Shown here: one piece after another, positions 8,100 to 15,380 of the stretch
How the letters are laid out: each line of letters opens with the position of its first letter
Position numbering within the stretch: position 1 is the first letter of the stretch
Assembly (NCBI GenBank): GCA_013824045.1
Contig: PNND01000228.1
Span: 1-29,303, forward strand
Direction: 5' to 3'
Source of the DNA: Rhodobacter sp.
Lineage (GTDB): Bacteria; Pseudomonadota; Alphaproteobacteria; Rhodobacterales; Rhodobacteraceae
DNA length: 29,303 bases
The notes under the pieces: generated by a model
Databases searched by the model: none
The model's input: only the letters and a program-made list of their open reading frames with translations
What the model was told of the DNA's origin: nothing
Position numbers and translations under genes: made by a program

Positions 8100-8483
8100 A
8101 TGATTGTCAGAACGCTTGCCTCCATCATCGACACGCCTGCCCATGTGAAAGGCGACGCTTTTGAGAGCCGCCGCATCCTGCTGGCGGCCGACGGGTTGGG
8201 CTATTCGCTGCATGACACGCTGTGCAAGGGTGGGACGGAACAGCGTCTGGAATACCGCAACCACATTGAGACGAATTACATCATCGAAGGCGAGGGCGAG
8301 GTAGAGAACGTCGCCACCGGCGAGGTGTGGCCGCTTGCGCCGGGAACGGTTTACGTGCTGGATCGGCACGAGGCGCATCTGCTGCGCGCCCGGACGGACC
8401 TGCGGATCATCTGCGTCTTTACCCCGGCGCTGAGCGGGCAGGAAAAGCATGATGCCGATGGCAGCTATCCTGCGGTAGGGTAG
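8100..8483 (+). CDS. ectC: Orphan ectoine synthase homologue (EctC, cupin fold)
   Basis: 127 residues from ATG 8100 with GAGG 7 nt upstream; an in-frame ATG at 7980 lies in the terminator and is rejected. The protein matches EctC along its whole length: MIVRTL start, FESRRILLAADGLGYSLHDT, NHIETNYIIEGEGEVE, LDRHEAHLLRA and GQEKHDADGSYP end. Residues recalled from the Paenibacillus EctC structure as iron ligands (Glu57, Tyr85, His93) fall at exactly these numbers, as do Arg25, Thr40, Tyr52, Cys105, Phe107, Glu115 and His117; positions 21 and 38 are Phe and His instead of Trp and Asn. EctC cyclises N-gamma-acetyl-diaminobutyrate to the osmolyte ectoine, but no ectA, ectB or ectD is in the window. 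It may act on imported precursor or on another substrate. Confidence 0.85.
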   Translation: MIVRTLASIIDTPAHVKGDAFESRRILLAADGLGYSLHDTLCKGGTEQRLEYRNHIETNYIIEGEGEVENVATGEVWPLAPGTVYVLDRHEAHLLRARTDLRIICVFTPALSGQEKHDADGSYPAVG

Positions 8484-8499
8484 GGCCGGGTCACCATGC

Positions 8500-8528
8500 T
8501 TGCCAAGGCGGGGTTGGTGGGATAAGGC
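8500..8528 (+). promoter_or_regulatory. Candidate promoter for rplO
   Basis: TTGCCA (8500-8505) followed 16-17 nt later by ATAAGG/TAAGGC (8522-8528), in the 142-nt gap between ectC and rplO. A promoter is plausible here because a strong terminator lies upstream of ectC. The -10 match is only moderate. Confidence 0.4.
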
Positions 8529-8625
8529 CACGCGGTGATCCTTCGGGGGCACAGAATCAACAAGAAATGCCGCGTTGCCCTTCATCCGTCGCAGGTATGG
8601 GCATTCCGGCCAAGGAGTATGCGAC

Positions 8626-9105
8626 ATGAAATTGAATGAACTGCGTGACAATGACGGCGCCGCCAAGAAGCAGAAGCGTGTGGCGCGCGGCCCGGGTTCG
8701 GGCAAGGGCAAGACCGCCGGGCGCGGGATCAAGGGCCAGAAGTCCCGTTCGGGTGTGGCACTTGGCGGGTATGAAGGCGGCCAGATGCCGCTGTACCGCC
8801 GCCTGCCCAAGCGCGGCTTCAACAAGCCGAACCGTCTGGAATTCTCGGTGGTCAACCTCGGCCTGATCGAGAAGTTCATCGGTCTGGGCAAGCTGGACGC
8901 TAAGGCCGAGATCACCGAAGACGTGCTGGTCGCTGCTGGCCTGACCAAGACCAAGCGCGATGGTATCCGCATCCTGGGCAAGGGCGAGATCACGTCGAAG
9001 GTCAAGCTGGTGGTCACCGGTGCGTCTGCCTCGGCCATCGAAGCGGTCGAAAAGGCCGGTGGGTCGATCACTGTGAAGGCATCGGCGGCAGCGGCAGCCG
9101 AATAA
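8626..9105 (+). CDS. rplO: 50S ribosomal protein L15
   Basis: 159 residues from ATG 8626; AAGGAG lies 8 nt upstream and [22 protein letters not shown] is the expected start. L15 is a late-assembly protein with a long glycine-rich basic N-terminal extension ([22 protein letters not shown]) threading 23S rRNA. The C-terminal domain [29 protein letters not shown] is diagnostic; the tail is alanine-rich. It is separated from rpmD by a terminator and ectC, an uncommon interruption, and from secY by a 100-nt gap with two large hairpins. Confidence 0.98.
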   Translation: MKLNELRDNDGAAKKQKRVARGPGSGKGKTAGRGIKGQKSRSGVALGGYEGGQMPLYRRLPKRGFNKPNRLEFSVVNLGLIEKFIGLGKLDAKAEITEDVLVAAGLTKTKRDGIRILGKGEITSKVKLVVTGASASAIEAVEKAGGSITVKASAAAAAE

Positions 9106-9110
9106 CGGTT

Positions 9111-9134
9111 GTGAGCGGTCGCAGGACCGCTTAC
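9111..9134 (+). promoter_or_regulatory. 10-bp hairpin after rplO
   Basis: GTGAGCGGTC (9111-9120) pairs with GACCGCTTAC (9125-9134) around GCAG, with one G.U pair. It begins 5 nt after the L15 stop and has no U-tract, so it is more likely an mRNA 3'-end stabiliser or processing element than a terminator. Confidence 0.45.
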
Positions 9135-9152
9135 ATCAGGGCAAGTTTTCCC

Positions 9153-9184
9153 GCGCCGCCGACCGGAAAACGGTTCGGCGGCGC
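9153..9184 (+). promoter_or_regulatory. 13-bp hairpin upstream of secY
   Basis: GCGCCGCCGA+CCG (9153-9165) pairs with CGG+TCGGCGGCGC (9171-9184) with a single bulged T and a GAAAA loop. It ends 21 nt before the secY ATG. There is no U-tract. It could modulate secY translation or separate rplO from secY mRNA; function is inferred. Confidence 0.5.
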
Positions 9185-9205
9185 CTCCATGAAAGAAGTC
9201 TGGGC

Positions 9206-10564
9206 ATGGCATCTGCTGCGGAGCAAATGGCGGCGAACCTGAGTTGGTCCGCCCTTGGCAAGGCGACCGACCTTCGCCAACGCATTTTCTTTACCCTCGG
9301 GTTGCTGATCGTCTACCGGCTGGGGACATATATCCCCGTGCCCGGTATCGACGGGACGGCACTGCGCGAGTTCATGACGGAGGCGAGCCAGGGCATCGGT
9401 GGGATGCTCAACCTGTTCACAGGTGGCGCGATCAGCCGTATGGGCATCTTTGCGCTGGGGATCATGCCCTATATCAGCGCGTCGATCATCGTGCAGCTGA
9501 TGGCGGCGATGGTGCCGAAGCTGGAGCAGTTGAAGAAAGAAGGCGAGCAGGGCCGCAAGAAGCTGAACCAATACACGCGCTATGGCACGGTGGTTCTGGC
9601 GATCTTTCAGGCCTGGGGGATTGCGGTTTCGCTGGAAGCGGGCGGTCTGGCCCATGATCCGGGCCTGTTCTTCAAAGCGGCCTGCGTGATCACGCTGGTG
9701 GGCGGGACGATGTTCCTGATGTGGCTGGGTGAGCAGATCACTGCGCGCGGCATCGGCAACGGGATTTCGCTGATCATTTTCGTGGGGATCGTGGCGGAAA
9801 TTCCGGCGGCGCTGGTGCAGTTCTTTGAACAGGGCCGGTCGGGCGCGCTGTCGACGCCGCTGATCCTCGGCATTATCGTGATGGTGATCGCGGTCATCGC
9901 CTTTGTGGTGTTCATGGAGCGCGCGCTGCGCAAGGTCCATATCCAGTATCCGCGCCGTCAGGTGGGGATGAAGGTTTTCGACGGCGGGTCATCGCATCTG
10001 CCGATCAAGGTGAACCCGGCGGGCGTGATCCCGGCGATCTTTGCCTCGTCCCTGCTCTTGTTGCCGACGACGATCGGCACCTTCTCGGGGTCGGATACCA
10101 ACCCGGTGCTGTCGACGCTGATGGCCTATCTGGGCTATGGCCAGCCGCTTCATCTGTTGCTGATGGCGGCGATGATCGTGTTCTTCTCGTATTTCTACAC
10201 TGCCAATGTGGCGTTCAAGGTGGAAGATGTGGCCGACAACCTGAAGAACCAGCAAGGGTTCATTCCGGGTATCCGGCCCGGCAAGAAGACCGAGGAATAT
10301 CTGGAATACGTTCTGAACCGTGTTCTTGTGCTGGGGTCGGCCTATCTGGCTGCGGTCTGTCTGCTGCCCGAGATCCTGATCGCTGAAGTCGGATTGCCGT
10401 TCTACTTCGGGGGCACGTCGGTGTTGATCGTGGTGTCGGTGACGATGGACACGATCAACCAGATCCAGTCGCATTTGCTGGCGCATCAGTATGAAGGGTT
10501 GATCGAGAAGTCGAACCTGCGTGGCAAGAAGCGTACGGCGCCCAAGGCGCCAGCGCGGCGCTGA
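9206..10564 (+). CDS. secY: Preprotein translocase subunit SecY
   Basis: 452 residues, the usual size for the ten-helix pore subunit of the SecYEG channel in the inner membrane. After a short cytoplasmic start come TM1 ([20 protein letters not shown]), the plug region (ITGGAIS-like [25 protein letters not shown]) and later [38 protein letters not shown] in the cytoplasmic loop that contacts SecA. The basic C-tail ends [16 protein letters not shown] 9206 gives [27 protein letters not shown], usual for alphaproteobacteria. adk follows 13 nt later, the classical secY-adk pair. Confidence 0.98.
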   Translation: MASAAEQMAANLSWSALGKATDLRQRIFFTLGLLIVYRLGTYIPVPGIDGTALREFMTEASQGIGGMLNLFTGGAISRMGIFALGIMPYISASIIVQLMAAMVPKLEQLKKEGEQGRKKLNQYTRYGTVVLAIFQAWGIAVSLEAGGLAHDPGLFFKAACVITLVGGTMFLMWLGEQITARGIGNGISLIIFVGIVAEIPAALVQFFEQGRSGALSTPLILGIIVMVIAVIAFVVFMERALRKVHIQYPRRQVGMKVFDGGSSHLPIKVNPAGVIPAIFASSLLLLPTTIGTFSGSDTNPVLSTLMAYLGYGQPLHLLLMAAMIVFFSYFYTANVAFKVEDVADNLKNQQGFIPGIRPGKKTEEYLEYVLNRVLVLGSAYLAAVCLLPEILIAEVGLPFYFGGTSVLIVVSVTMDTINQIQSHLLAHQYEGLIEKSNLRGKKRTAPKAPARR

Positions 10565-10577
10565 TCGCGGGGGGGAC

Positions 10578-11162
10578 ATGGTCAACATCATTCTTCTGGG
10601 CCCGCCCGGGGCGGGAAAAGGAACGCAGGCCAAGCGGCTGGTGGATGAGCGCGGCATGGTGCAACTGTCGACCGGCGACATGCTGCGCGAGGCCAAGACC
10701 AGCGGCACCGAAATGGGCCGCCGCGTCGCCGACGTGATGGCGCGGGGCGAGTTGGTCACCGATGAGATCGTGATCGGGCTGATTGAGGAGAAGCTTGCCG
10801 CTGGCGCGAGCGGCGGTTTCATTTTTGACGGTTTTCCGCGCACACTGAAGCAGGCCGATGCGCTGGGCGCGCTGCTGGAGCGGTTCGGCGCGCGGCTGGA
10901 TGCCGTGATCGAACTGGTGGTGGATGACGAGGCGCTGGTTGGGCGCATCGTCAAGCGGGCCGAAGAGGCGCATGCCGCAGGCCAACCCGTGCGCGCCGAC
11001 GACACGCCCGAAGTCTTTGCCGGGCGGCTGCGTGCCTATTACAAGCAGACCGCCCCGCTGATCGGCTATTATCACGCGAAGGGCGACCTACGGCAGGTCG
11101 ACGGCATGGCCAGTATGGACGCCGTTGCAACCGCCATCGCGGCAGTGCTTGACAAAGCCTGA
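10578..11162 (+). CDS. adk: Adenylate kinase (short-lid form)
   Basis: 194 residues from ATG 10578; the frame is open into secY, but [17 protein letters not shown] with the P-loop at residues 8-15 is the natural start, preceded by a G-run SD. The enzyme interconverts ATP+AMP and 2 ADP in the cytoplasm. LSTGDMLRE (AMP site), FDGFPRT and [15 protein letters not shown] are family motifs. After [19 protein letters not shown] it goes straight to FAGRLRAYY, so the roughly 27-residue LID insertion of long adenylate kinases, including zinc-binding versions, is missing. Short forms are known, so it is probably active. Confidence 0.96.
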   Translation: MVNIILLGPPGAGKGTQAKRLVDERGMVQLSTGDMLREAKTSGTEMGRRVADVMARGELVTDEIVIGLIEEKLAAGASGGFIFDGFPRTLKQADALGALLERFGARLDAVIELVVDDEALVGRIVKRAEEAHAAGQPVRADDTPEVFAGRLRAYYKQTAPLIGYYHAKGDLRQVDGMASMDAVATAIAAVLDKA

Positions 11163-11180
11163 AAATGGCACCCCGCGCCC

Positions 11181-11209
11181 TTGACGGGCAGGGGAAAAGC
11201 CCATAAAGC
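11181..11209 (+). promoter_or_regulatory. Candidate promoter for rpsM (alpha unit)
   Basis: TTGACG (11181-11186), a 16-17-nt spacer, and ATAAAG/TAAAGC (11203-11209), located 18 nt after adk. It would give a leader of about 135 nt before the rpsM start. The -35 is close to consensus. Confidence 0.65.
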
Positions 11210-11309
11210 ACGGCGTCCCGCAAGGGAATCGTCCGGCCATATTGATGCTTGGCTGGTCAGATCGAATCGGTGGCAAGGGATCGCCCGCGCCGTCGGAGTT
11301 GTGAAAAAA

Positions 11310-11329
11310 GGTTCTGGCATCACGGAACC
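11310..11329 (+). promoter_or_regulatory. Hairpin just upstream of the rpsM ribosome binding site
   Basis: GGTTC (11310-11314) pairs with GAACC (11325-11329) around a 10-nt loop, ending 7 nt before the AAAGGAA SD of rpsM. With the long leader and TTG start it may take part in translational control of the alpha genes. Inferred; modest stem. Confidence 0.3.
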
Positions 11330-11350
11330 GCAACGAAAAGGAACATACGT

Positions 11351-11719
11351 TTGGCACGTATTGCTGGCGTCAATATCCCCACCCAAAAGCGGGTGCCGAT
11401 TGCCCTGACCTACATCACCGGTATCGGCCCGCATAATGCCGAGATCATCTGCACGTCGCTTAACATCGACACCTCGCGTCGCGTGAACCAGCTGTCGGAT
11501 GCCGAAGTTCTGGCGATCCGCGAATTCATCGATGCGAACTTCACCGTCGAAGGCGACCTGCGTCGCGAAGTGTCGATGAACATCAAGCGTCTGATGGATC
11601 TGGGCTGCTATCGCGGCCTGCGTCACCGCAAGGGCCTGCCGGTCCGCGGTCAGCGCACCCACACGAACGCACGTACCCGTAAGGGCCCCGCCAAAGCCAT
11701 CGCTGGCAAGAAGAAATAA
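11351..11719 (+). CDS. rpsM: 30S ribosomal protein S13 (TTG start)
   Basis: 122 residues if started at TTG 11351. The family start [26 protein letters not shown] begins exactly at this TTG, and AAAGGAA (11337-11343) lies 7 nt upstream. No ATG is available nearby, and an in-frame extension to 11249 would add 34 residues not expected for S13. S13 sits in the 30S head and contacts P-site tRNA and L5. The C-terminus [35 protein letters not shown] is diagnostic. In E. coli rpsM also has a non-ATG start (GTG) and is the S4 repression point; here rpsD is absent from the cluster. Confidence 0.95.
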   Translation: MARIAGVNIPTQKRVPIALTYITGIGPHNAEIICTSLNIDTSRRVNQLSDAEVLAIREFIDANFTVEGDLRREVSMNIKRLMDLGCYRGLRHRKGLPVRGQRTHTNARTRKGPAKAIAGKKK

Positions 11720-11731
11720 GGAGGGGCACCC

Positions 11732-12130
11732 ATGGCACGTGATACCAAGAGCGCCGCGCGCACCAAGAAAAAAGAACGCAAGAACATTGCCGCTGGCGTG
11801 GCACATGTGAATTCGTCGTTCAACAACACCAAGATTCTGATTTCCGACGTTCAGGGCAACGCGATTTCGTGGTCCTCGGCCGGCACGATGGGTTTCAAAG
11901 GGTCGCGCAAGTCGACGCCTTATGCTGCCCAGATGGCCGCTGAAGATGCCGGGAAGAAGGCGCAAGAGCATGGCGTGAAAACGCTGGAAGTCGAAGTGCA
12001 GGGTCCGGGTTCGGGCCGCGAGTCGGCGCTGCGCGCGCTGGCCGCTGTGGGATTCAACATCACCTCGATCCGTGATGTCACCCCGCTGGCACATAACGGC
12101 TGCCGTCCGCCGAAGCGCCGCCGCGTCTGA
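11732..12130 (+). CDS. rpsK: 30S ribosomal protein S11
   Basis: 132 residues with a strong AAGGAGG SD. S11 lies on the platform near the mRNA exit and the SD duplex. [52 protein letters not shown] and the end [23 protein letters not shown] are family hallmarks, including the Asn-Gly of the [10 protein letters not shown] motif, which forms isoaspartate in E. coli. It is followed by a hairpin and 116 nt before rpoA; rpsD, found here in E. coli, is missing. Confidence 0.98.
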   Translation: MARDTKSAARTKKKERKNIAAGVAHVNSSFNNTKILISDVQGNAISWSSAGTMGFKGSRKSTPYAAQMAAEDAGKKAQEHGVKTLEVEVQGPGSGRESALRALAAVGFNITSIRDVTPLAHNGCRPPKRRRV

Positions 12131-12146
12131 AACTGTTTGATATGGG

Positions 12147-12172
12147 CGGGCCGTGCCTTTGGGTGCGGCCCG
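12147..12172 (+). promoter_or_regulatory. 11-bp hairpin between rpsK and rpoA
   Basis: CGGGCCGTGCC (12147-12157) pairs with GGGTGCGGCCCG (12161-12172) with two G.U pairs and a small TTTG loop. The downstream sequence is only moderately T-rich (TCTCATCTATTTCTG), so it could act as a leaky terminator or attenuator that sets the S11:alpha ratio. Inferred function. Confidence 0.45.
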
Positions 12173-12246
12173 TCTCATCTATTTCTGATCCTCGGGCGTC
12201 CGCCGCTAACTGGACATGGGCAGCGGGCAAGTATGGAGGCGAAAGC

Positions 12247-13263
12247 ATGATCCACAAGAACTGGCAAGAACTCATCAAACCGACGCAGTTGGTGGTCAAG
12301 CCCGGGGCAGACCCCGCGCGCGTGGCGACGGTGATCGCCGAACCGCTGGAGCGCGGCTTTGGCCTGACGCTGGGCAACGCGCTGCGTCGCGTGCTGATGT
12401 CGTCGCTGCAGGGCGGGGCCATCACCTCGGTGCAGATCGACAACGTTTTGCATGAGTTTTCCAGCGTGGCCGGTGTGCGCGAAGACGTGACCGACATCGT
12501 GCTGAACCTCAAGGGCGTGAGCCTGAAGATGGAAGTCGAAGGGCCGAAGCGCCTGTCGATTTCGGCCAAGGGTCCGGGCGTTGTGACCGCTGGCGACATC
12601 TCGGAATCCAATGGGATCGAGGTTCTGAACAAGGACCACGTGATCTGCCATCTGGATGACGGCGCGGATGTGTTCATGGAACTGACGGTGAATACCGGCA
12701 AGGGCTATGTCGCGGCTGACAAGAACCGCCCCGAAGATGCGCCGATCGGTCTGATCCCGATTGATGCGATCTATTCGCCGGTCAAGAAGGTTTCGTACGA
12801 AGTGCAGCCCACCCGCGAGGGGCAGGTGCTGGACTATGACAAGCTGACGATGAAGATCGAAACCGACGGCAGCCTGACGCCGGATGACGCCGTGGCCTAT
12901 GCCGCGCGCATCCTGCAGGACCAGCTGTCGATCTTCGTCAACTTCGACGAGCCGGAATCGGCCAAGCTGGGCGAAGTGGATGCGGGCCTCGAATTCAACC
13001 CGCTGCTGCTGAAGAAGGTCGACGAGCTGGAGCTTTCGGTGCGTTCGGCCAACTGCCTGAAGAATGACAACATCGTCTATATCGGCGATCTGATCCAGAA
13101 GACCGAAGCCGAGATGCTGCGCACGCCGAACTTTGGCCGCAAGTCCCTGAACGAAATCAAGGAAGTGCTGTCGGGCATGGGCCTGCATCTGGGCATGGAA
13201 GTCGAGGATTGGCCGCCGGAAAACATCGAAGATCTGGCCAAGCGGTTTGAGGACCAGTTCTGA
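12247..13263 (+). CDS. rpoA: DNA-directed RNA polymerase subunit alpha
   Basis: 338 residues from ATG 12247 with GGAGG upstream; an upstream in-frame ATG (12142) lies in the intergenic hairpin and is rejected. The N-terminal dimerisation domain contains [28 protein letters not shown] and [11 protein letters not shown]. The C-terminal domain carries [48 protein letters not shown], with the Arg equivalent to E. coli R265 that contacts UP elements and activators. The dimer nucleates core polymerase assembly. It is flanked by hairpins on both sides, suggesting its dosage is tuned separately from the ribosomal proteins. Confidence 0.98.
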   Translation: MIHKNWQELIKPTQLVVKPGADPARVATVIAEPLERGFGLTLGNALRRVLMSSLQGGAITSVQIDNVLHEFSSVAGVREDVTDIVLNLKGVSLKMEVEGPKRLSISAKGPGVVTAGDISESNGIEVLNKDHVICHLDDGADVFMELTVNTGKGYVAADKNRPEDAPIGLIPIDAIYSPVKKVSYEVQPTREGQVLDYDKLTMKIETDGSLTPDDAVAYAARILQDQLSIFVNFDEPESAKLGEVDAGLEFNPLLLKKVDELELSVRSANCLKNDNIVYIGDLIQKTEAEMLRTPNFGRKSLNEIKEVLSGMGLHLGMEVEDWPPENIEDLAKRFEDQF

Positions 13264-13267
13264 GGAA

Positions 13268-13319
13268 TTCGGGACGCGCGCCTTTGGTGCGCGTCCCGAA
13301 AAATGCCCGCGCAGGCGGG
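13268..13319 (+). promoter_or_regulatory. Long hairpin (15 bp) plus small hairpin between rpoA and rplQ
   Basis: Positions 13268-13282 pair with 13286-13300 (TTCGGGACGCGC.. / ..GCGCGTCCCGAA) around TTT, with a single G.U pair. It is followed by CCCGC-GCAG-GCGGG (13306-13319). The first stem starts 4 nt after the rpoA stop. There is no U-tract, so it probably protects or delimits the rpoA mRNA rather than terminating it. Confidence 0.5.
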
Positions 13320-13403
13320 GAATACCTGGGCATTCCGCCCCAACGACGCGGCCTGCACGCACAGGCCGCAACACAAAGCAAAACGAGACGATAGGAGACC
13401 ATC

Positions 13404-13823
13404 ATGCGTCACTCGAACGGCTACCGTAAGCTGAACCGCACCCATGAACACCGCAAGGCGATGTTCGCCAACATGTGCGGCTCGCTCATCGAACATGAAC
13501 AGATCAAGACGACCCTGCCCAAGGCCAAGGAACTGCGCCCGATCATCGAAAAGCTGATCACGCTGGCCAAGCGCGGCGACCTGCATGCGCGCCGTCAGGC
13601 CCATGCGCAGCTGAAGCAGGACATGCATACCGCGCGCCTGTTCGAAATTCTGGGACCGCGCTACAAGGACCGTCAGGGCGGTTACGTCCGCGTGCTGAAG
13701 GCCGGGTTCCGTTATGGCGACATGGCCCCGATGGCGATCATCGAGTTTGTCGACCGTGACACCTCGGCCAAGGGTGCGGCTGACCGCGCCCGCGTCGAGG
13801 CTGAGGACGCCGCCGAGGATTGA
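13404..13823 (+). CDS. rplQ: 50S ribosomal protein L17
   Basis: 139 residues. L17 sits at the bottom of the large subunit near the tunnel exit. [44 protein letters not shown] and the [31 protein letters not shown] block are family signatures; the tail is acidic (EAEDAAED). AGGAGA precedes the ATG. It is the last ribosomal gene and is followed by a strong terminator. Confidence 0.98.
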   Translation: MRHSNGYRKLNRTHEHRKAMFANMCGSLIEHEQIKTTLPKAKELRPIIEKLITLAKRGDLHARRQAHAQLKQDMHTARLFEILGPRYKDRQGGYVRVLKAGFRYGDMAPMAIIEFVDRDTSAKGAADRARVEAEDAAED

Positions 13824-13850
13824 TATCCTGCTGTGAATTGACCACATGAC

Positions 13851-13880
13851 GAAAAGCCCGCCGCATGGCGGGCTTTTCTC
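13851..13880 (+). terminator. Intrinsic terminator after rplQ
   Basis: AAAAGCCCGCC (13852-13862) pairs with GGCGGGCTTTT (13867-13877) around GCAT, ending in TTTTCTC. It is a clear Rho-independent terminator closing the ribosomal super-cluster. Confidence 0.92.
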
Positions 13881-13950
13881 ATTGGCGACGTGGTTTGTCG
13901 GGAAGGTAAGGGATTTCTGCCTTGGCCCCGGCAGGACGCGAAGTTATCGA

Positions 13951-13974
13951 GAAACTACATTTTGCAGATGTTTC
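13951..13974. promoter_or_regulatory. Imperfect palindrome upstream of luxR-type gene (possible lux-box-like operator)
   Basis: GAAAC at 13951-13955 mirrors GTTTC at 13970-13974, with one further matching pair inside. It lies just upstream of a possible weak -35 (TTGTGC, 13978-13983) and -10 (TAGCAA, 14002-14007) and about 75 nt before the luxR ATG. The match to described lux boxes is poor in the centre, so this is tentative. Confidence 0.25.
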
Positions 13975-14046
13975 TTCTTGTGCGAATGCGCGATAAGGGC
14001 GTAGCAATCATAGGTTGAAAGGGGGCGTGCTCGCGCAGAGCTGAAC

Positions 14047-14658
14047 ATGTCGGAAAGAAAGGTTGTTAATCAGTTGCTGGAGGAGCTCGATCAGTTGGCC
14101 CCAATGGGCTATTCCGTCGGGTTGCACATTCGCTACGCAAGTCCTCTGGTTTATAGAAGCACCTATCCGGCGGAATGGACGGAGTTTTACAACAGCCATT
14201 CCTATTATCTGCGGGATCCACTGGTGTTCTGGGGTGTCGGCATTGAAGGCACCACGCGCTGGAGCAGCATCCCCCTGCCTGATCCCTTTAGCGTCATGGC
14301 AAAGGCCGCATCGCACGGTCTGAAATTCGGTGCGGTGTCGTCCTATGGCCCCATCACCTCGCGTTCGATCGTCGGCATCGCCCGGTCTGATCGGGAATTC
14401 GAGGCGACGGAGCTTGAGCAGCTGAAGGAAATCACGATCCGGCTGCACATCGAAGCAAAACCGCCAAGCGAGCTGACGCGGGCCCAGATCGAGGCGCTTC
14501 AATGTCTGGCTGACGGGGATCGCCATGCGGCAGCGGCGGAAAAACTTGGTATTTCGGAAAGTGCTTTGAAGGCGCGGCTTGTTTCCGCGCGCATCCGGCT
14601 TGAGGCACGGACGACCTCTGAGGCGATCAGAAAGGCGCGGGAATACAGGCTGCTTTGA
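14047..14658 (+). CDS. LuxR-family autoinducer-binding transcriptional regulator
   Basis: 203 residues, shorter than the usual 235-250. An N-terminal autoinducer domain keeps Trp44, Tyr48, Asp57, Pro58 and Trp72, whose spacing equals that of TraR Trp57, Tyr61, Asp70, Pro71 and Trp85, so acyl-homoserine-lactone binding is likely. A C-terminal GerE-type HTH begins near LTRAQIEALQCLADGD and continues GISESALKARLVSARIRLEA. The commonly conserved Glu at the start of the HTH is Gln and the rest is divergent. The gene lies 49 nt upstream of a luxI-type gene, a cognate pair. The SD is weak. It probably controls luxI and unlinked targets. Confidence 0.9.
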   Translation: MSERKVVNQLLEELDQLAPMGYSVGLHIRYASPLVYRSTYPAEWTEFYNSHSYYLRDPLVFWGVGIEGTTRWSSIPLPDPFSVMAKAASHGLKFGAVSSYGPITSRSIVGIARSDREFEATELEQLKEITIRLHIEAKPPSELTRAQIEALQCLADGDRHAAAAEKLGISESALKARLVSARIRLEARTTSEAIRKAREYRLL

Positions 14659-14707
14659 CGCGGGCCATCCCTTCACAGGTTTCACCAGCCCTGAGAAGGA
14701 GACCACG

Positions 14708-15295
14708 ATGGAAGTCACGACGCTTTCCTACAACAACCTGCATAGCCATGGCACGCTGTTTGCCGATCTGTTCCGCGCCCGCCACCGCACGTTCATCCGC
14801 AACAACGGCTGGCAATTGCCCGAGGCGGACGGGATGGAGTTCGACCAGTATGACACCCCCGCCAGCCGCTGGGTCGCGGTGCATGTCCGGGGTGAGGTCA
14901 TGGCCGGGGTGCGGCTGACGCCGACGGTGCATCGCTGCGGCATCTATTCCTATATGATCCGCGATGCACAGCGCGGATTGCTGGAGACGATCCCGAGCGA
15001 TCTGCTGAACTTCGAGGCCCCGGTCGACCCGAACATCTGGGAATCCAGCCGGGTGTTCGTGTCGGATCAGGTACCGGCGGTCGATCGGTTGCGGGTGCAG
15101 ATGCGGTTGATCCATGAAATGGTGATGTCGGCCCGCGAATTGGGGGCGGCATCGCTTTTGGGGATCATCCCCGAACATGCGCCGCGTCTGGCGCGGCGGG
15201 TGGGGCTGGATTGCATCCCTGCAGGGCCGGTGATGGATACGGGCGGGATGCGCAGTGTCTGTGTGACAATCAGCATGCAGACACGGATGCATTGA
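14708..15295 (+). CDS. LuxI-family acyl-homoserine-lactone synthase
   Basis: 195 residues from ATG 14708 with AAGGAG 7 nt upstream; the frame is open earlier inside luxR but that part is not LuxI-like. Invariant residues of the family appear at Arg25, Phe29, Trp35, Asp46 and Asp49 (identical numbering to LuxI), then Arg69, and the WESSRVFV motif with Glu111 and Arg114. The enzyme joins an acyl group from acyl-ACP to S-adenosylmethionine to make the quorum signal; the acyl chain cannot be predicted. A 14-bp hairpin follows the gene. Confidence 0.92.
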   Translation: MEVTTLSYNNLHSHGTLFADLFRARHRTFIRNNGWQLPEADGMEFDQYDTPASRWVAVHVRGEVMAGVRLTPTVHRCGIYSYMIRDAQRGLLETIPSDLLNFEAPVDPNIWESSRVFVSDQVPAVDRLRVQMRLIHEMVMSARELGAASLLGIIPEHAPRLARRVGLDCIPAGPVMDTGGMRSVCVTISMQTRMH

Positions 15296-15311
15296 GTGGC
15301 TGCTTGCTGAT

Positions 15312-15343
15312 GGTCTGCGCGGTGCTTGTGCGCCGCGCAGACC
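15312..15343 (+). promoter_or_regulatory. 14-bp hairpin after luxI-type gene
   Basis: GGTCTGCGCGGTGC (15312-15325) pairs with GCGCCGCGCAGACC (15330-15343), with one G.U pair and a TTGT loop. No U-tract follows, so intrinsic termination is doubtful. It may separate the quorum-sensing mRNA from the protease gene. Confidence 0.45.
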
Positions 15344-15354
15344 GGGCGCATATC
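15326..15354 (+). promoter_or_regulatory. Candidate promoter for the Deg-like protease
   Basis: TTGTGC (15326-15331), a 17-nt spacer and CATATC (15349-15354), 27 nt before the protease ATG. It overlaps the 3' arm of the preceding hairpin. The match is moderate. Confidence 0.35.
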
Positions 15355-15380
15355 GGGGTAGCCTCGTCAGGGAGTGACCC

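Noticed and set aside
11249..11350. Longer N-terminus for S13
   Set aside because: S13 is conserved from [10 protein letters not shown]; the upstream 34 codons lack similarity, and the SD fits TTG 11351.
12142..12246. 35-residue N-terminal extension of RpoA
   Set aside because: It would be encoded by the rpsK-rpoA hairpin region; ATG 12247 has a GGAGG site and the family start [12 protein letters not shown].
12175..13374. 399-codon minus-strand frame over rpoA
   Set aside because: Shadow of rpoA; composition is that of a complementary high-GC frame with no motifs.
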